64,000 nt of DNA from Virgibacillus sp. SK37. Lineage in GTDB: Bacteria > Bacillota > Bacilli > Bacillales > Amphibacillaceae. The position numbers and the translations under genes are program-made. The notes under the pieces were generated by a model. That model saw only the letters and a list, made by a program, of their open reading frames with translations, made no database searches and was not told the DNA's origin. Below are positions 17,819-25,076 of the stretch, piece by piece; position 1 is the stretch's first letter, and each line of letters opens with the position of its first letter. The stretch is taken from assembly GCF_000725285.1 (NCBI RefSeq), contig NZ_CP007161.1:3510213-3574212 (forward strand). The letters run 5' to 3'.

Positions 17819-17884
17819 ATCATAGTTCAAATTAAAATTCTATGTAAGACATAAATGTCAATAATGGGGTATGACAAATGTCAT
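17819..17884 (-). promoter_or_regulatory. des promoter with two candidate DesR operators
   Basis: On the minus strand: TTACAT (17842-17847), 17 bases, TATGAT (17819-17824). Directly upstream of the -35 box are two dyads: GACATAAATGTC (17848-17859) and ATGACAAATGTCAT (17871-17884), whose centres are 24 bases apart. This fits the known picture of tandem DesR dimers activating des from a position abutting the -35 box. Binding is inferred from position and symmetry. Confidence 0.72.
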
Positions 17885-17966
17885 GGGTTGAGTGTATAAA
17901 CGTAACTGGATCGCCATTCTACCTTGTTTTATACATAATTACTAAGATGGATCTTTTATTTACCGA

Positions 17967-17996
17967 CAAAAAAAAGAGCAGGCCACATGCCCGCTC
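17967..17996 (-). terminator. Terminator of the DUF3231 gene
   Basis: On the minus strand, GAGCGGGC...GCCTGCTC forms a stem with a short loop, followed by a run of nine T. It lies just past the gene's stop at 18002. Confidence 0.8.
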
Positions 17997-18001
17997 CTCT
18001 C

Positions 18002-18514
18002 CTAATTTTCTCCATTATGCGCTTGATGAAGCGGAGGGGGTACTAACCAGCCTTTTTCTTTGTTAAGTCGTAGAAGCTTGGCACCAAAAGCAGCTTTTTG
18101 TGTGTGAATTTGCCCAAACATCATGGCAATATCCTCACGAATACATTGTCCTATTACCTGGCTTGCTGCAACCAGGCCAGCTGCAACACCCATAGACATG
18201 GATGCAGCGATTTCCGGATCCTGCACACGGGCTCCTGTAGGGATATCCTCTAGCTGAGCAGATGGTCTATCAGGTGGTGTTGGTGGTAAACCTACACCGT
18301 TTGCCTTTAACAATGCCTCTAATTCCTGAATTTCCTGGTTACCTTGCTGGATCGCTTCTTGAATAAGTTTACGAAGATCTTCATCACCTGCGTGATTTAT
18401 AAAGGTTTGATGGCCTGCCACCATTCCCTTCATTGTGTTTACTGCTGACCAAATACTGTATACCTCACCATAATGCATCGGTTCATCAGTCGGGTTACCG
18501 CTTAATATTCCCAT
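18002..18514 (-). CDS. DUF3231 family protein (paralogue of 44247-44747)
   Basis: A 170-residue protein of unknown function found in spore formers. It shares many positions with the gene at 44247: GIL-G-P--EP-H-GEV at the start, NH-GD-DL, LPP-PPDRP---L-DIP-GAR--DPEIA in the middle, IREDI--MFG and KEKGW at the end. The pattern suggests a helical bundle. The ATG at 18514 has TAGGAGG seven bases upstream; a longer frame to 18571 has no such site. It is divergent from the Nudix gene and ends at its own terminator. Function unknown. Confidence 0.82.
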   Translation of the reverse strand: MGILSGNPTDEPMHYGEVYSIWSAVNTMKGMVAGHQTFINHAGDEDLRKLIQEAIQQGNQEIQELEALLKANGVGLPPTPPDRPSAQLEDIPTGARVQDPEIAASMSMGVAAGLVAASQVIGQCIREDIAMMFGQIHTQKAAFGAKLLRLNKEKGWLVPPPLHQAHNGEN

Positions 18515-18702
18515 TTTTATCCTCCTAACAATATTCATAGTCGTGCCACCTTTCCTACCATGCACTCTCATATGTTTCCTTCATTAGCCTCCATTTATGC
18601 GTGACACTCCTCAAAGAAACCTCTCGTTGGTTTTTTCCAGCATTAAGCTTGTATAATAAAAGGGGATGGACAATCATAAAGATGTTTAGAGGGGGTTTTT
18701 AA

Positions 18703-19323
18703 ATGAAAATAGAGAAAGTGATTGACAAGCTACAGCATCGAAAACCATCTATTTTAGGATATAAGGACTTCTTTAAATCAGCCGTTCTACTACCCCTTAT
18801 TAATATAAATGGCGAAACCCATATTTTGTTTGAAGTTCGTTCCCTAAAATTACGGAGACAGCCAGGTGATATTTGCTTTCCAGGTGGGAGAATTGATACA
18901 AATGATCCTACCCCTCGTGCTGCAGCGCTTCGTGAAACTACAGAGGAATTAGGAATCCCCGAAGGAGAGATTGCAGACGTGCTGCCACTTGATTATATTG
19001 TCTCGGATTTTGGCAGAATCGTTTACCCTTTTGTTGGGGAAATTACTACCAACCACTCTTTTGAGCTTAACAAGGATGAAGTAGAGGATATATTTACGGT
19101 TCCACTTGATTTTTTCCTTACTACAACCCCGGAAATACATTATGTAAGCATGCAAATTACTCCTGACTCTGATTTTCCTTATGCATCCATTATTGGGGGA
19201 AAAGATTATGACTGGCAGGTTCACCGCATGGAAGAGATGTTCTATTACTATGAGGGTAGAGTAATTTGGGGATTAACAGCCAAAATCATCGCACATTTCA
19301 TTGAACTGCTAGAATCTGAGTAG
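18703..19323 (+). CDS. Nudix hydrolase, CoA pyrophosphatase-like
   Basis: A 206-residue Nudix enzyme. The NuCoA-like upstream motif (LFEVRSLKLRRQPGDICFPGG) precedes the Nudix box GRIDTNDPTPRAAALRETTEELGI, with the metal-binding REx2EE intact (RETTEE). This combination marks coenzyme A diphosphatases, which split CoA or oxidised CoA into 3',5'-ADP and phosphopantetheine and may clear damaged CoA. AGAGGGGG precedes the ATG. The gene is monocistronic; no clear terminator is visible, and repeats begin about 130 bases after the stop. Confidence 0.88.
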   Translation: MKIEKVIDKLQHRKPSILGYKDFFKSAVLLPLININGETHILFEVRSLKLRRQPGDICFPGGRIDTNDPTPRAAALRETTEELGIPEGEIADVLPLDYIVSDFGRIVYPFVGEITTNHSFELNKDEVEDIFTVPLDFFLTTTPEIHYVSMQITPDSDFPYASIIGGKDYDWQVHRMEEMFYYYEGRVIWGLTAKIIAHFIELLESE

Positions 19324-19454
19324 CTCTTTAAAAGCAGCATTTTAAAATATAGAATGGCTTGTTTAACAAATTTTGAATTATAACTTGTATTACGTCGAGA
19401 TAAATACTTATCTAATACTATTTCATTCCCTGCACAGTTGGAGAAAACTGCGAC

Positions 19455-19694
19455 GTAACTTAGAATATAAAGACTGCGTAAATCACCGCTACGGGGAAAT
19501 ATTCCGCTTTCCGCGGGCGGCCTGCGAGCCTCCTCGAACTTCACTAACGTTCCGTTCTGTGGGGTCTCGCTAGTCTCGCTTTTCCCGCAGGAGTCTTCAT
19601 ATTTCCCCTTCGCTAAGGTGTATATCTCAGAGCTATTAAAGATAAGAGCTACTTATTCAATTCTTAGATACCTCAAATTAGTCAATAGCACATA
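19455..19694 (-). repeat. Intergenic repeat family B (copy B2)
   Basis: Reverse-complement counterpart of B1 (13727-14016), without the roughly 70-base internal insert. On the minus strand it starts ATGTGCTATTGACTAATT and ends near CTATATT/TAAGTTAC words. It is directly preceded on that strand by repeat A2. No coding function. Confidence 0.78.
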
Positions 19695-19695
19695 C

Positions 19696-19826
19696 CAATT
19701 GATTGGAGCGGAAGGGGGCGACTCCTGCCGGAATAGCATGAGTCGAAGACCCTGGACGGAGCGTAGCGGAGGAAGCGGCTGAGGCCATGCCGGCGGAAAG
19801 CGTCCCCCTGCAGTGGAAATCAATGG
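19696..19826 (-). repeat. Intergenic repeat family A (copy A2)
   Basis: On the minus strand this runs from CCATTGATTTCCACTGCAG through CCGCCGGCATGGCCTCAG to CCTTCCGCTCCAATCAAT. It matches A1 without A1's roughly 95-base insert. It lies between the CCCATTGAT flank and repeat B2; at B1 that flank joins B directly, as if A2 had inserted there. B2, A2 and the helicase terminator account for the 640-base gap. Confidence 0.78.
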
Positions 19827-19925
19827 GGCCATTCATCTCCTTAAAATGAGATAAACTACTACCAAGTTACGTCGCAGTATATATATTATGAATTAGTTTA
19901 AAACTTCCATAAATGTTTCAGAACC

Positions 19926-19965
19926 AAAAAAGAAACCATGCCAACCTCAGCATGGTTTCTTTTCT
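19926..19965 (-). terminator. Terminator of the helicase gene
   Basis: An 11-bp stem, AGAAACCATGC with GCATGGTTTCT, is followed on the minus strand by TTTTTTGG. It lies directly past the helicase stop. Confidence 0.85.
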
Positions 19966-19967
19966 AC

Positions 19968-21899
19968 TTAGTTCCAATCTATTTTAACAGGTAACACGGC
20001 TTCTATCTGATCTTGGTAAAGTTGTTTCTGTTGTTCTTCTACCCATAACTGAATAGCTCCATGATCATTACTGCTTCTAATTAAGCGGCCAATCCCTTGT
20101 CTTAATCGGAGCAACATATAAGGTATGTCGACTTCATGAGCTGGGTTTTTTGCATGCTTGCGCTTTGCCTGAAAAACTGGATCCTTTGGCGGGAACGGCA
20201 AGGATGAGATAATAACCTGGGTCAACGCTTCCCCAGGGACATCCAGCCCCTCCCATAAATGATATGCGCATAAAACGGAAGATGCTGTTAATTGGAAGGA
20301 GCGAACTGTCTCACTTATTTCCCGATCTCCTTCATAAAGAACGGAAAAAGAAAAGGATTGCAAGTTAACCCATTCCCTGAACCCCTCCATTTCTTCCATT
20401 GTGGAAAACAGAACGAGAGAACGGCCTTCGTTATTAATTAGCTGCTGACCTATTTTTTCCCATTTGCTATTTTTATCACTAACGATATGTCCAGCTATTT
20501 TCATCTGCTCTTCATAGTCAAAAGGCGAATCAACAGAAAAGGAATCAAATGACTGAATACCTAGACTGTTAGCTAGATAAGAAAAGTCTCCCGCTTGAGC
20601 GAGAGTAGCGGAAGAAAAGACAAACGGAATGTCCTGCGAGAATACTTCCTTTTTAAGCACATCTTCTACTAATCGTGGCATAATTACCAAATTGGTGGAT
20701 GTTTCACTCTCCTCTAACCAGTAAATACCCTCATCATCCTTTAATAAAATGGATAATCCATAAGAGAAAAACTCCAAGTATTCTTCGATAATTTTGATAT
20801 GGTAATCTTCCATTGTAAATAGTTCTGCATCAAAAACTAACTGTTCCAGTAATTGTTGAACCTTTTCATATAAGGATTTTGCCATTTCAAGCATTGTAGA
20901 AGAAAAATTTATTTCTTTTCTATTGGAACCCTGTACATTAGTCGTATTCTTACCAAGTAACTGAAACCACTCATCATTTAATGTTAAGATATCTTCAACT
21001 AAATATAACGTTTCTTCACGAACATCTTGCCCCATATAGGCTGTTAATACATTGGACAGTGTTTCAAAATTATATCGATAGGTTAATCCTTTTTGCGCAG
21101 CAAACTCCAATAGATGCCCTTCATCGAACACAACACAGCTAGCTTCCGGCAATAATGGCATTTGCCCTTCACGCTTTCTGGACTCCTTTGTCCATATATG
21201 TTCCATATAAAAATCATGTGAACAAATGATTAAGTCAGTTGCATGTCGATAGTACTCTCTATTTAATGTTTGCCCACTACGGTGTCGCCATTCACAAGTG
21301 GAGCATTGCTCAAGTGGGTCCCAGGCAATTTTTTCCCAGCTTTCATTAGACACCCATGGATATTCTTTTCGGTCTCCATAACGTTCAAAGGACTTCATCA
21401 TGGCGCTCGTATCAAAAACAAATTCCGGTATAGCATCATGCACTTCATGGAGGTCCTCATCGTCCGTATGCTCGACAAGTGCATCTAATTTTCGTACACA
21501 TACATAATTTTCTCTTGCCTTGGCAAGTCTTACATCAATAGACAATCCGAGCGCTTTTTCCAGCTTCTCAATGTCTCCATCTTTCTTTACAAGCTGCTCG
21601 ATTAATGTTTCATCTGCACATGAAATGATTGCAGGTTTTCTGCGATAACGTGCATAACAGATGGCGTAGAGCAAGTATACAAATGTCTTGCCTGTACCTA
21701 CCCCAGCTTCAGCAAATATCGTATGTTTATTTTTAAACGCTTGTTCTAATTGAAAAGCCATATAAATTTGTTCATCACGCAGTTCATACCCCTGATCTGG
21801 TAATATATCGTAAAAAACATCACCAATATAATCTCCAAGTCGATCAAAGAAATTTTCTGTTTTGGAAATGGTAAAAGGAAGTGAATTTGTTTTCATCAT
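19968..21899 (-). CDS. DinG/YpvA-type ATP-dependent DNA helicase (XPD-like)
   Basis: A 643-residue superfamily 2 helicase. Walker A is AEAGVGTGKTFVYL (about 60-75) and the DEAH-type box is VVFDEGHLLEF (about 260). Between them lie cysteines in NYVCVRK, CSTCEW and LIICSH, fitting the four-Cys iron-sulfur cluster of XPD-family enzymes. The C-terminal half has FSSATL, LFSTMEEM and the LLRLRQGIGRLIRS motif VI. Length matches B. subtilis YpvA rather than the longer DinG, which carries an exonuclease. The start at 21899 follows AGAGGAG by six bases. Probable role: unwinding damaged or structured DNA. Confidence 0.9.
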   Translation of the reverse strand: MMKTNSLPFTISKTENFFDRLGDYIGDVFYDILPDQGYELRDEQIYMAFQLEQAFKNKHTIFAEAGVGTGKTFVYLLYAICYARYRRKPAIISCADETLIEQLVKKDGDIEKLEKALGLSIDVRLAKARENYVCVRKLDALVEHTDDEDLHEVHDAIPEFVFDTSAMMKSFERYGDRKEYPWVSNESWEKIAWDPLEQCSTCEWRHRSGQTLNREYYRHATDLIICSHDFYMEHIWTKESRKREGQMPLLPEASCVVFDEGHLLEFAAQKGLTYRYNFETLSNVLTAYMGQDVREETLYLVEDILTLNDEWFQLLGKNTTNVQGSNRKEINFSSTMLEMAKSLYEKVQQLLEQLVFDAELFTMEDYHIKIIEEYLEFFSYGLSILLKDDEGIYWLEESETSTNLVIMPRLVEDVLKKEVFSQDIPFVFSSATLAQAGDFSYLANSLGIQSFDSFSVDSPFDYEEQMKIAGHIVSDKNSKWEKIGQQLINNEGRSLVLFSTMEEMEGFREWVNLQSFSFSVLYEGDREISETVRSFQLTASSVLCAYHLWEGLDVPGEALTQVIISSLPFPPKDPVFQAKRKHAKNPAHEVDIPYMLLRLRQGIGRLIRSSNDHGAIQLWVEEQQKQLYQDQIEAVLPVKIDWN

Positions 21900-21936
21900 A
21901 GTAAACTCCTCTAAAGTCGTTAAAATTGTTATTATA

Positions 21937-21960
21937 CGTGACAGGGAGAACTCTGTCACG
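21937..21960. promoter_or_regulatory. Perfect dyad upstream of the helicase gene
   Basis: CGTGACAG (21937-21944) and CTGTCACG (21953-21960) are perfect 8-bp inverted arms with an 8-base spacer, 38 bases upstream of the helicase start. It does not look like a terminator for the minus strand, because no T run follows. It may be an operator or an RNA hairpin in the helicase leader. Confidence 0.45.
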
Positions 21961-22011
21961 GAATTTTTTATCCCTACCGAATCATACACAATTCTGCCCC
22001 TTTTTCCAAAC

Positions 22012-22050
22012 AAAAAACCGGTTCTCCCTCCCGCCAGAAGGAAACCGGCT
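22012..22050 (-). terminator. Terminator of the CoA-transferase gene
   Basis: On the minus strand, CCGGTTTCC (22040-22048) pairs with GGAGAACCGG (22018-22027), followed by TTTTTTG. It lies about 60 bases past the second stop (22110) rather than directly after the premature stop (22206), supporting the longer original gene. Confidence 0.75.
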
Positions 22051-22109
22051 CTCATTTATATAAAACCCTTGTTTGATTCAAGTAATAGAAGCATTATTTT
22101 ACAAATCAG

Positions 22110-22208
22110 CTAGTGCTGCCCTACCAGCTCTTGCATGCTCCCATGCTTCAAAAAATTGGAATGCCAAGAAAATGCTTTTTCCATCACATGTGGTGTTTGT
22201 CCACCCTA
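22110..22208 (-). pseudogene. Detached C-terminal tail of the CoA-transferase after an in-frame amber codon
   Basis: Reading the same frame through the TAG at 22206-22208 gives 31 more codons: GGQTPHVMEKAFSWHSNF, then LKHGSMQELVGQH, then TAG at 22110. This matches the expected ending of acetate/succinate CoA-transferases, where a GGHTPHLL-EALSWH-like segment follows directly. The tail is therefore genuine coding sequence cut off by one stop codon. No ribosome binding site or independent start suggests separate translation. Confidence 0.8.
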
Positions 22209-23624
22209 AGTTAGAGCCTCCTTATAGTACTCCCATAATTGTTCTCGATACATTGGATGGGCACAGTTTTCTATTATTAGTGGTACTCTTTCCCTTGGAG
22301 CTAACCCACGTAAATCTGCATACCCCTGCTCTGTCACCACAACATCTACATCATGTTCGGTATGATCAATATGTGATGCAAAGGGAACAACACTAGAAAT
22401 GTTGCCATTCTTAGCAATAGACTTTGTTACAAAGATAGCTAGCCTGGCATTTCTTGCAAAATCACCTGACCCTCCAATCCCGTTCATCATCTTCGTGCCT
22501 GTTACATGTGTAGAATTAACATTCCCATAAATATCAAATTCTAAGGCAGTATTAATTGCGATTAGTCCGAGTCGACGAATAATTTCCGGATGGTTTGAAA
22601 TTTCCTGTGGACGCATAATCAATTTATCTCGATAATTTTCAAAGTCCTCAAAAACTTGCTTCATTTTATTTTCGGAAAGCGTTATAGAGCAGCATGACGC
22701 CATTTTTACTTTTCCCGCATCAATGAGGTCAAAGACCGCATCTTGAAGCACTTCTGAATAAACTTCTAAATCCTTAAATTCCGAAGTCAACATGCCATGT
22801 AATACAGCATTTGCAACAGAACCAATTCCAGATTGCAACGGAGCAAGCTTTTCTGTCAGCTTACCTGCCTTTATTTCGTTTCTTAGGAAATTCAATAAGT
22901 GATCAGCCATCATTTGTGTTTCCTCATCGGGGGGAACTATAGTAGAAGGAGAATCTTGTTGATTTGTAACAACAATCCCAGCTACTTTATCCAAATCTAC
23001 CGGAATGCCAATAGTACCAATTCGGTCCTTAACGTTTGTTAAAGGTATTGGTGTACGTTCCCCTTGCTTTCCTGGACTGTAAAGATCATGCAAACCTTCT
23101 AACAATTCAGATTGAGCTGTGTTTATCTCAATTATAATATTTCTTGCATGCTCAGCAAAAGCCATTGAATTACCTATGGATGTACTTGGGATAATTTGTC
23201 CATGCTCTGTTATAGCAACCGCTTCCAAAATAGCATAGTCAACGGTTTCCAGTGTATTTGCCCGTAACATTTCAGCTGTATGTGATAGATGATGGTCGAC
23301 AAACAAATGTTCACCTTGATTTATCTTTTTTCGCATTACCGGGTCTGCCTGAAATGGTAACCGCTTGTTAACCATACCCACTTCTGCAAATAGCTTATCT
23401 ACATCTGGTCCTAAAGAAGCGCCTGTAAATACATTGACTTTTATCTTTTCTCCGTTTTTTACACGATCTGCAAGGGCAGTAGGTACTGCTTTCACATCCC
23501 CTGCACGGGTAAAACCACTCAATCCTAATGTCATACCATCGTGGATAAGAGACGCAGCTTCCTCCGCAGGAATCACTTTTTTACGGAGCTGGGAATTTTT
23601 AATACGCTTATTTACTTCTCCCAT
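22206..23624 (-). CDS. Acetyl-CoA hydrolase/succinate:acetate CoA-transferase, truncated by in-frame stop
   Basis: A 472-codon product of the Cat1/Ach1/AarC family, which moves CoA between acetate and succinate or propionate. N-terminal features are PAEEAASLIHDGMTLGLSGFTRAGDVKAVP and FTGASLGPDVD. The C-terminal half has GIGSVANAVLHG, the conserved NGIGGSGDFARNA glycine-rich loop and DVVVTEQGYADLRGLAPRER. The family is normally about 500 residues; the missing end lies in frame beyond the TAG. GTGAGG precedes the ATG. A LytTR regulator is encoded immediately upstream on the same strand, and a cre-like site lies in between. Whether the shortened enzyme works is unknown. Confidence 0.88.
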   Translation of the reverse strand: MGEVNKRIKNSQLRKKVIPAEEAASLIHDGMTLGLSGFTRAGDVKAVPTALADRVKNGEKIKVNVFTGASLGPDVDKLFAEVGMVNKRLPFQADPVMRKKINQGEHLFVDHHLSHTAEMLRANTLETVDYAILEAVAITEHGQIIPSTSIGNSMAFAEHARNIIIEINTAQSELLEGLHDLYSPGKQGERTPIPLTNVKDRIGTIGIPVDLDKVAGIVVTNQQDSPSTIVPPDEETQMMADHLLNFLRNEIKAGKLTEKLAPLQSGIGSVANAVLHGMLTSEFKDLEVYSEVLQDAVFDLIDAGKVKMASCCSITLSENKMKQVFEDFENYRDKLIMRPQEISNHPEIIRRLGLIAINTALEFDIYGNVNSTHVTGTKMMNGIGGSGDFARNARLAIFVTKSIAKNGNISSVVPFASHIDHTEHDVDVVVTEQGYADLRGLAPRERVPLIIENCAHPMYREQLWEYYKEALT

Positions 23625-23668
23625 AAACTTACCTCACTTTCTATTTCATAAGGTTAAGAATAATTGTA

Positions 23669-23684
23669 ATATAAGCGCTTTCCT
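23669..23684 (-). promoter_or_regulatory. Possible cre (CcpA) site upstream of the CoA-transferase gene
   Basis: On the minus strand, AGGAAAGCGCTTATAT keeps the central AAAGCGCTT of catabolite-responsive elements. It differs from the usual consensus at two symmetric outer positions. It lies about 45 bases before the start codon, in the promoter region. CcpA control of acetate metabolism genes is well known; this particular site is a guess from similarity. Confidence 0.4.
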
Positions 23685-23761
23685 GTTTGGGGTTTTATGT
23701 GAATATAAGTAAATAATTGATTAAACTATAAAAATAAAGGTTTAAAACAGCATATTTACAC

Positions 23762-24406
23762 TTAAAAACCAAGTAATTTCCTAAAATAGCTAGAGTAGGA
23801 TTGACTAACCGGTATTGTCGCGCCATTTTTCATAGATAATAAAAAGGTCGAATGCGTATCTGGAAAAATATCCACAATATAATTAACGTTTACTATAAAA
23901 GAGCGATGACAGCGAATAAAAGATTCTATCGGTAAAATATATTCAAACTCCTGGAGGGTATGTTTATGTACACCTGCAACGTTATCTGAGATCACATGTG
24001 TTCTTCGCTCTTTCACTTCCAAGTACAAAACTTCCTGAAAAGGAATTGGTCTCCATCCATCAGCGGTCTTCACTGTTACAACAGACTTTCCTTCTGTCAT
24101 CGCAGGATAAATAGCCAATACCGCCCCTTCCAAGTCTTCCTCTTGATAGAATGGAACAGCCATGCCATGGTATGGTACACCATAGACGCTTCTATTAATA
24201 AACTCGGAAACCTTCTGTTCGGATAGTAATGCCTTACTGGCCAGCGTCCCCTCTTTTATAGAATCACCTGGGCTAATTTTTAAATCAATCCGTTTGCTTG
24301 GACGATAATAAATATATTCACTTTTATTTGTGACTCCTATAGAAACTTCATCAGAAAAAAGTTCTCCGATAACATTTAATAAGGATGTGATTGTTAATTT
24401 CTGCAT
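23762..24406 (-). CDS. LytTR-family transcriptional regulator
   Basis: A 214-residue protein. The C-terminal 100 residues form a LytTR DNA-binding domain (IPFQEVLYLEVKERRTHVISDN, then FIRCHRSFIVNVNYIVDI and the ending IPVSQSYSSYFRKLLG). The N-terminal 100 residues lack a receiver Asp and look like a small PAS/GAF-like sensor. The ATG at 24406 has TGGAGG upstream; a longer frame to 24445 does not. It sits 137 bases before the CoA-transferase gene on the same strand, so it probably regulates that gene, perhaps in response to an acyl-CoA or organic acid. That role is inference. Confidence 0.85.
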   Translation of the reverse strand: MQKLTITSLLNVIGELFSDEVSIGVTNKSEYIYYRPSKRIDLKISPGDSIKEGTLASKALLSEQKVSEFINRSVYGVPYHGMAVPFYQEEDLEGAVLAIYPAMTEGKSVVTVKTADGWRPIPFQEVLYLEVKERRTHVISDNVAGVHKHTLQEFEYILPIESFIRCHRSFIVNVNYIVDIFPDTHSTFLLSMKNGATIPVSQSYSSYFRKLLGF

Positions 24407-24427
24407 AGAAAAACCTCCATAAAATAA

Positions 24428-24456
24428 AGCACAATCCCTTTCCACGGAATTGTGCT
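24428..24456 (-). terminator. Hairpin after the thioesterase gene
   Basis: AGCACAAT(C)CC pairs with GG(A)ATTGTGCT. On the minus strand it is followed by TTATTTTATGG, a moderate T-rich tail that also contains the ribosome binding region of the LytTR gene. Confidence 0.6.
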
Positions 24457-24471
24457 CGAGAATTTAACTGT

Positions 24472-24954
24472 TTATTTTGCAGTAAATGTCCTTGGCATTA
24501 CTGCTGCTATGACTTCGCCTTTCGCACAACATTGGTCTCCTGCAAATACTTCAGTATGTATCTTCCACTTCTTAGGGTGAACTTCTTCAATTATACCAAC
24601 TGCTTTTAACTCCGTATCATGTGGAGTTGGTTTTAAAAAGTCAATGTGAAGCGATGCAGTAACAAATCTGGGTGGCTCTACTCCATCGCCAGGCTCATGG
24701 CCATTCTTCCGATGCAAGGCGAGTGATGCAGAACCAGTGCCATGACAATCAATTAACGATGCAATTAAGCCCCCATATACAAAACCTGGAATGGCGATAT
24801 GCTCTTCTCTCGGCGTATACTCCGTAACTGTTTGATCTCCGTACCAGCTTGTTTTCAATTGCAAACCCTCTTTGTTCAATCTTCCACAACCATAACACCA
24901 CGAATAATCAGCTGCGTAATCATCTTGTATTGCCTGGACCTTTTCCTTCATCAT
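24472..24954 (-). CDS. PaaI-like hotdog-fold thioesterase
   Basis: A 160-residue hotdog-fold protein. The N-terminal SWCYGCGRLNKEGLQLKTSWYG is typical of the CYGCG-containing PaaI/YbgC-like group, and the core has GFVYGGLIASLIDCHGTGSASLAL, the substrate-binding helix with its conserved Asp. It should hydrolyse acyl-CoA thioesters. The start at 24954 follows AAAGGAGG by seven bases; an earlier in-frame ATG at 24999 is poorly supported. It lies upstream of the LytTR and CoA-transferase genes on the same strand, so all three concern acyl-CoA metabolism. Substrate unknown. Confidence 0.87.
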   Translation of the reverse strand: MMKEKVQAIQDDYAADYSWCYGCGRLNKEGLQLKTSWYGDQTVTEYTPREEHIAIPGFVYGGLIASLIDCHGTGSASLALHRKNGHEPGDGVEPPRFVTASLHIDFLKPTPHDTELKAVGIIEEVHPKKWKIHTEVFAGDQCCAKGEVIAAVMPRTFTAK

Positions 24955-25076
24955 CTCGTTGCCTCCTTTTCGTCTCATTATAGCATAAACATATCCCATT
25001 CAAAGGATGACAGATTTGTACTTCTCAGCTAAAATGGGAAGTATACATATGATTTAAACAGAAGTGGGGTTTTGTT

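Noticed and set aside
19373-19573. 66-codon plus-strand frame
   Set aside because: It runs from AT-rich spacer into repeat B2 and changes character at the boundary; no ribosome site.
22073-22396. 107-codon plus-strand frame opposite the CoA-transferase end
   Set aside because: The opposite strand carries real conserved coding sequence, including the tail past the amber codon; this frame is its shadow.
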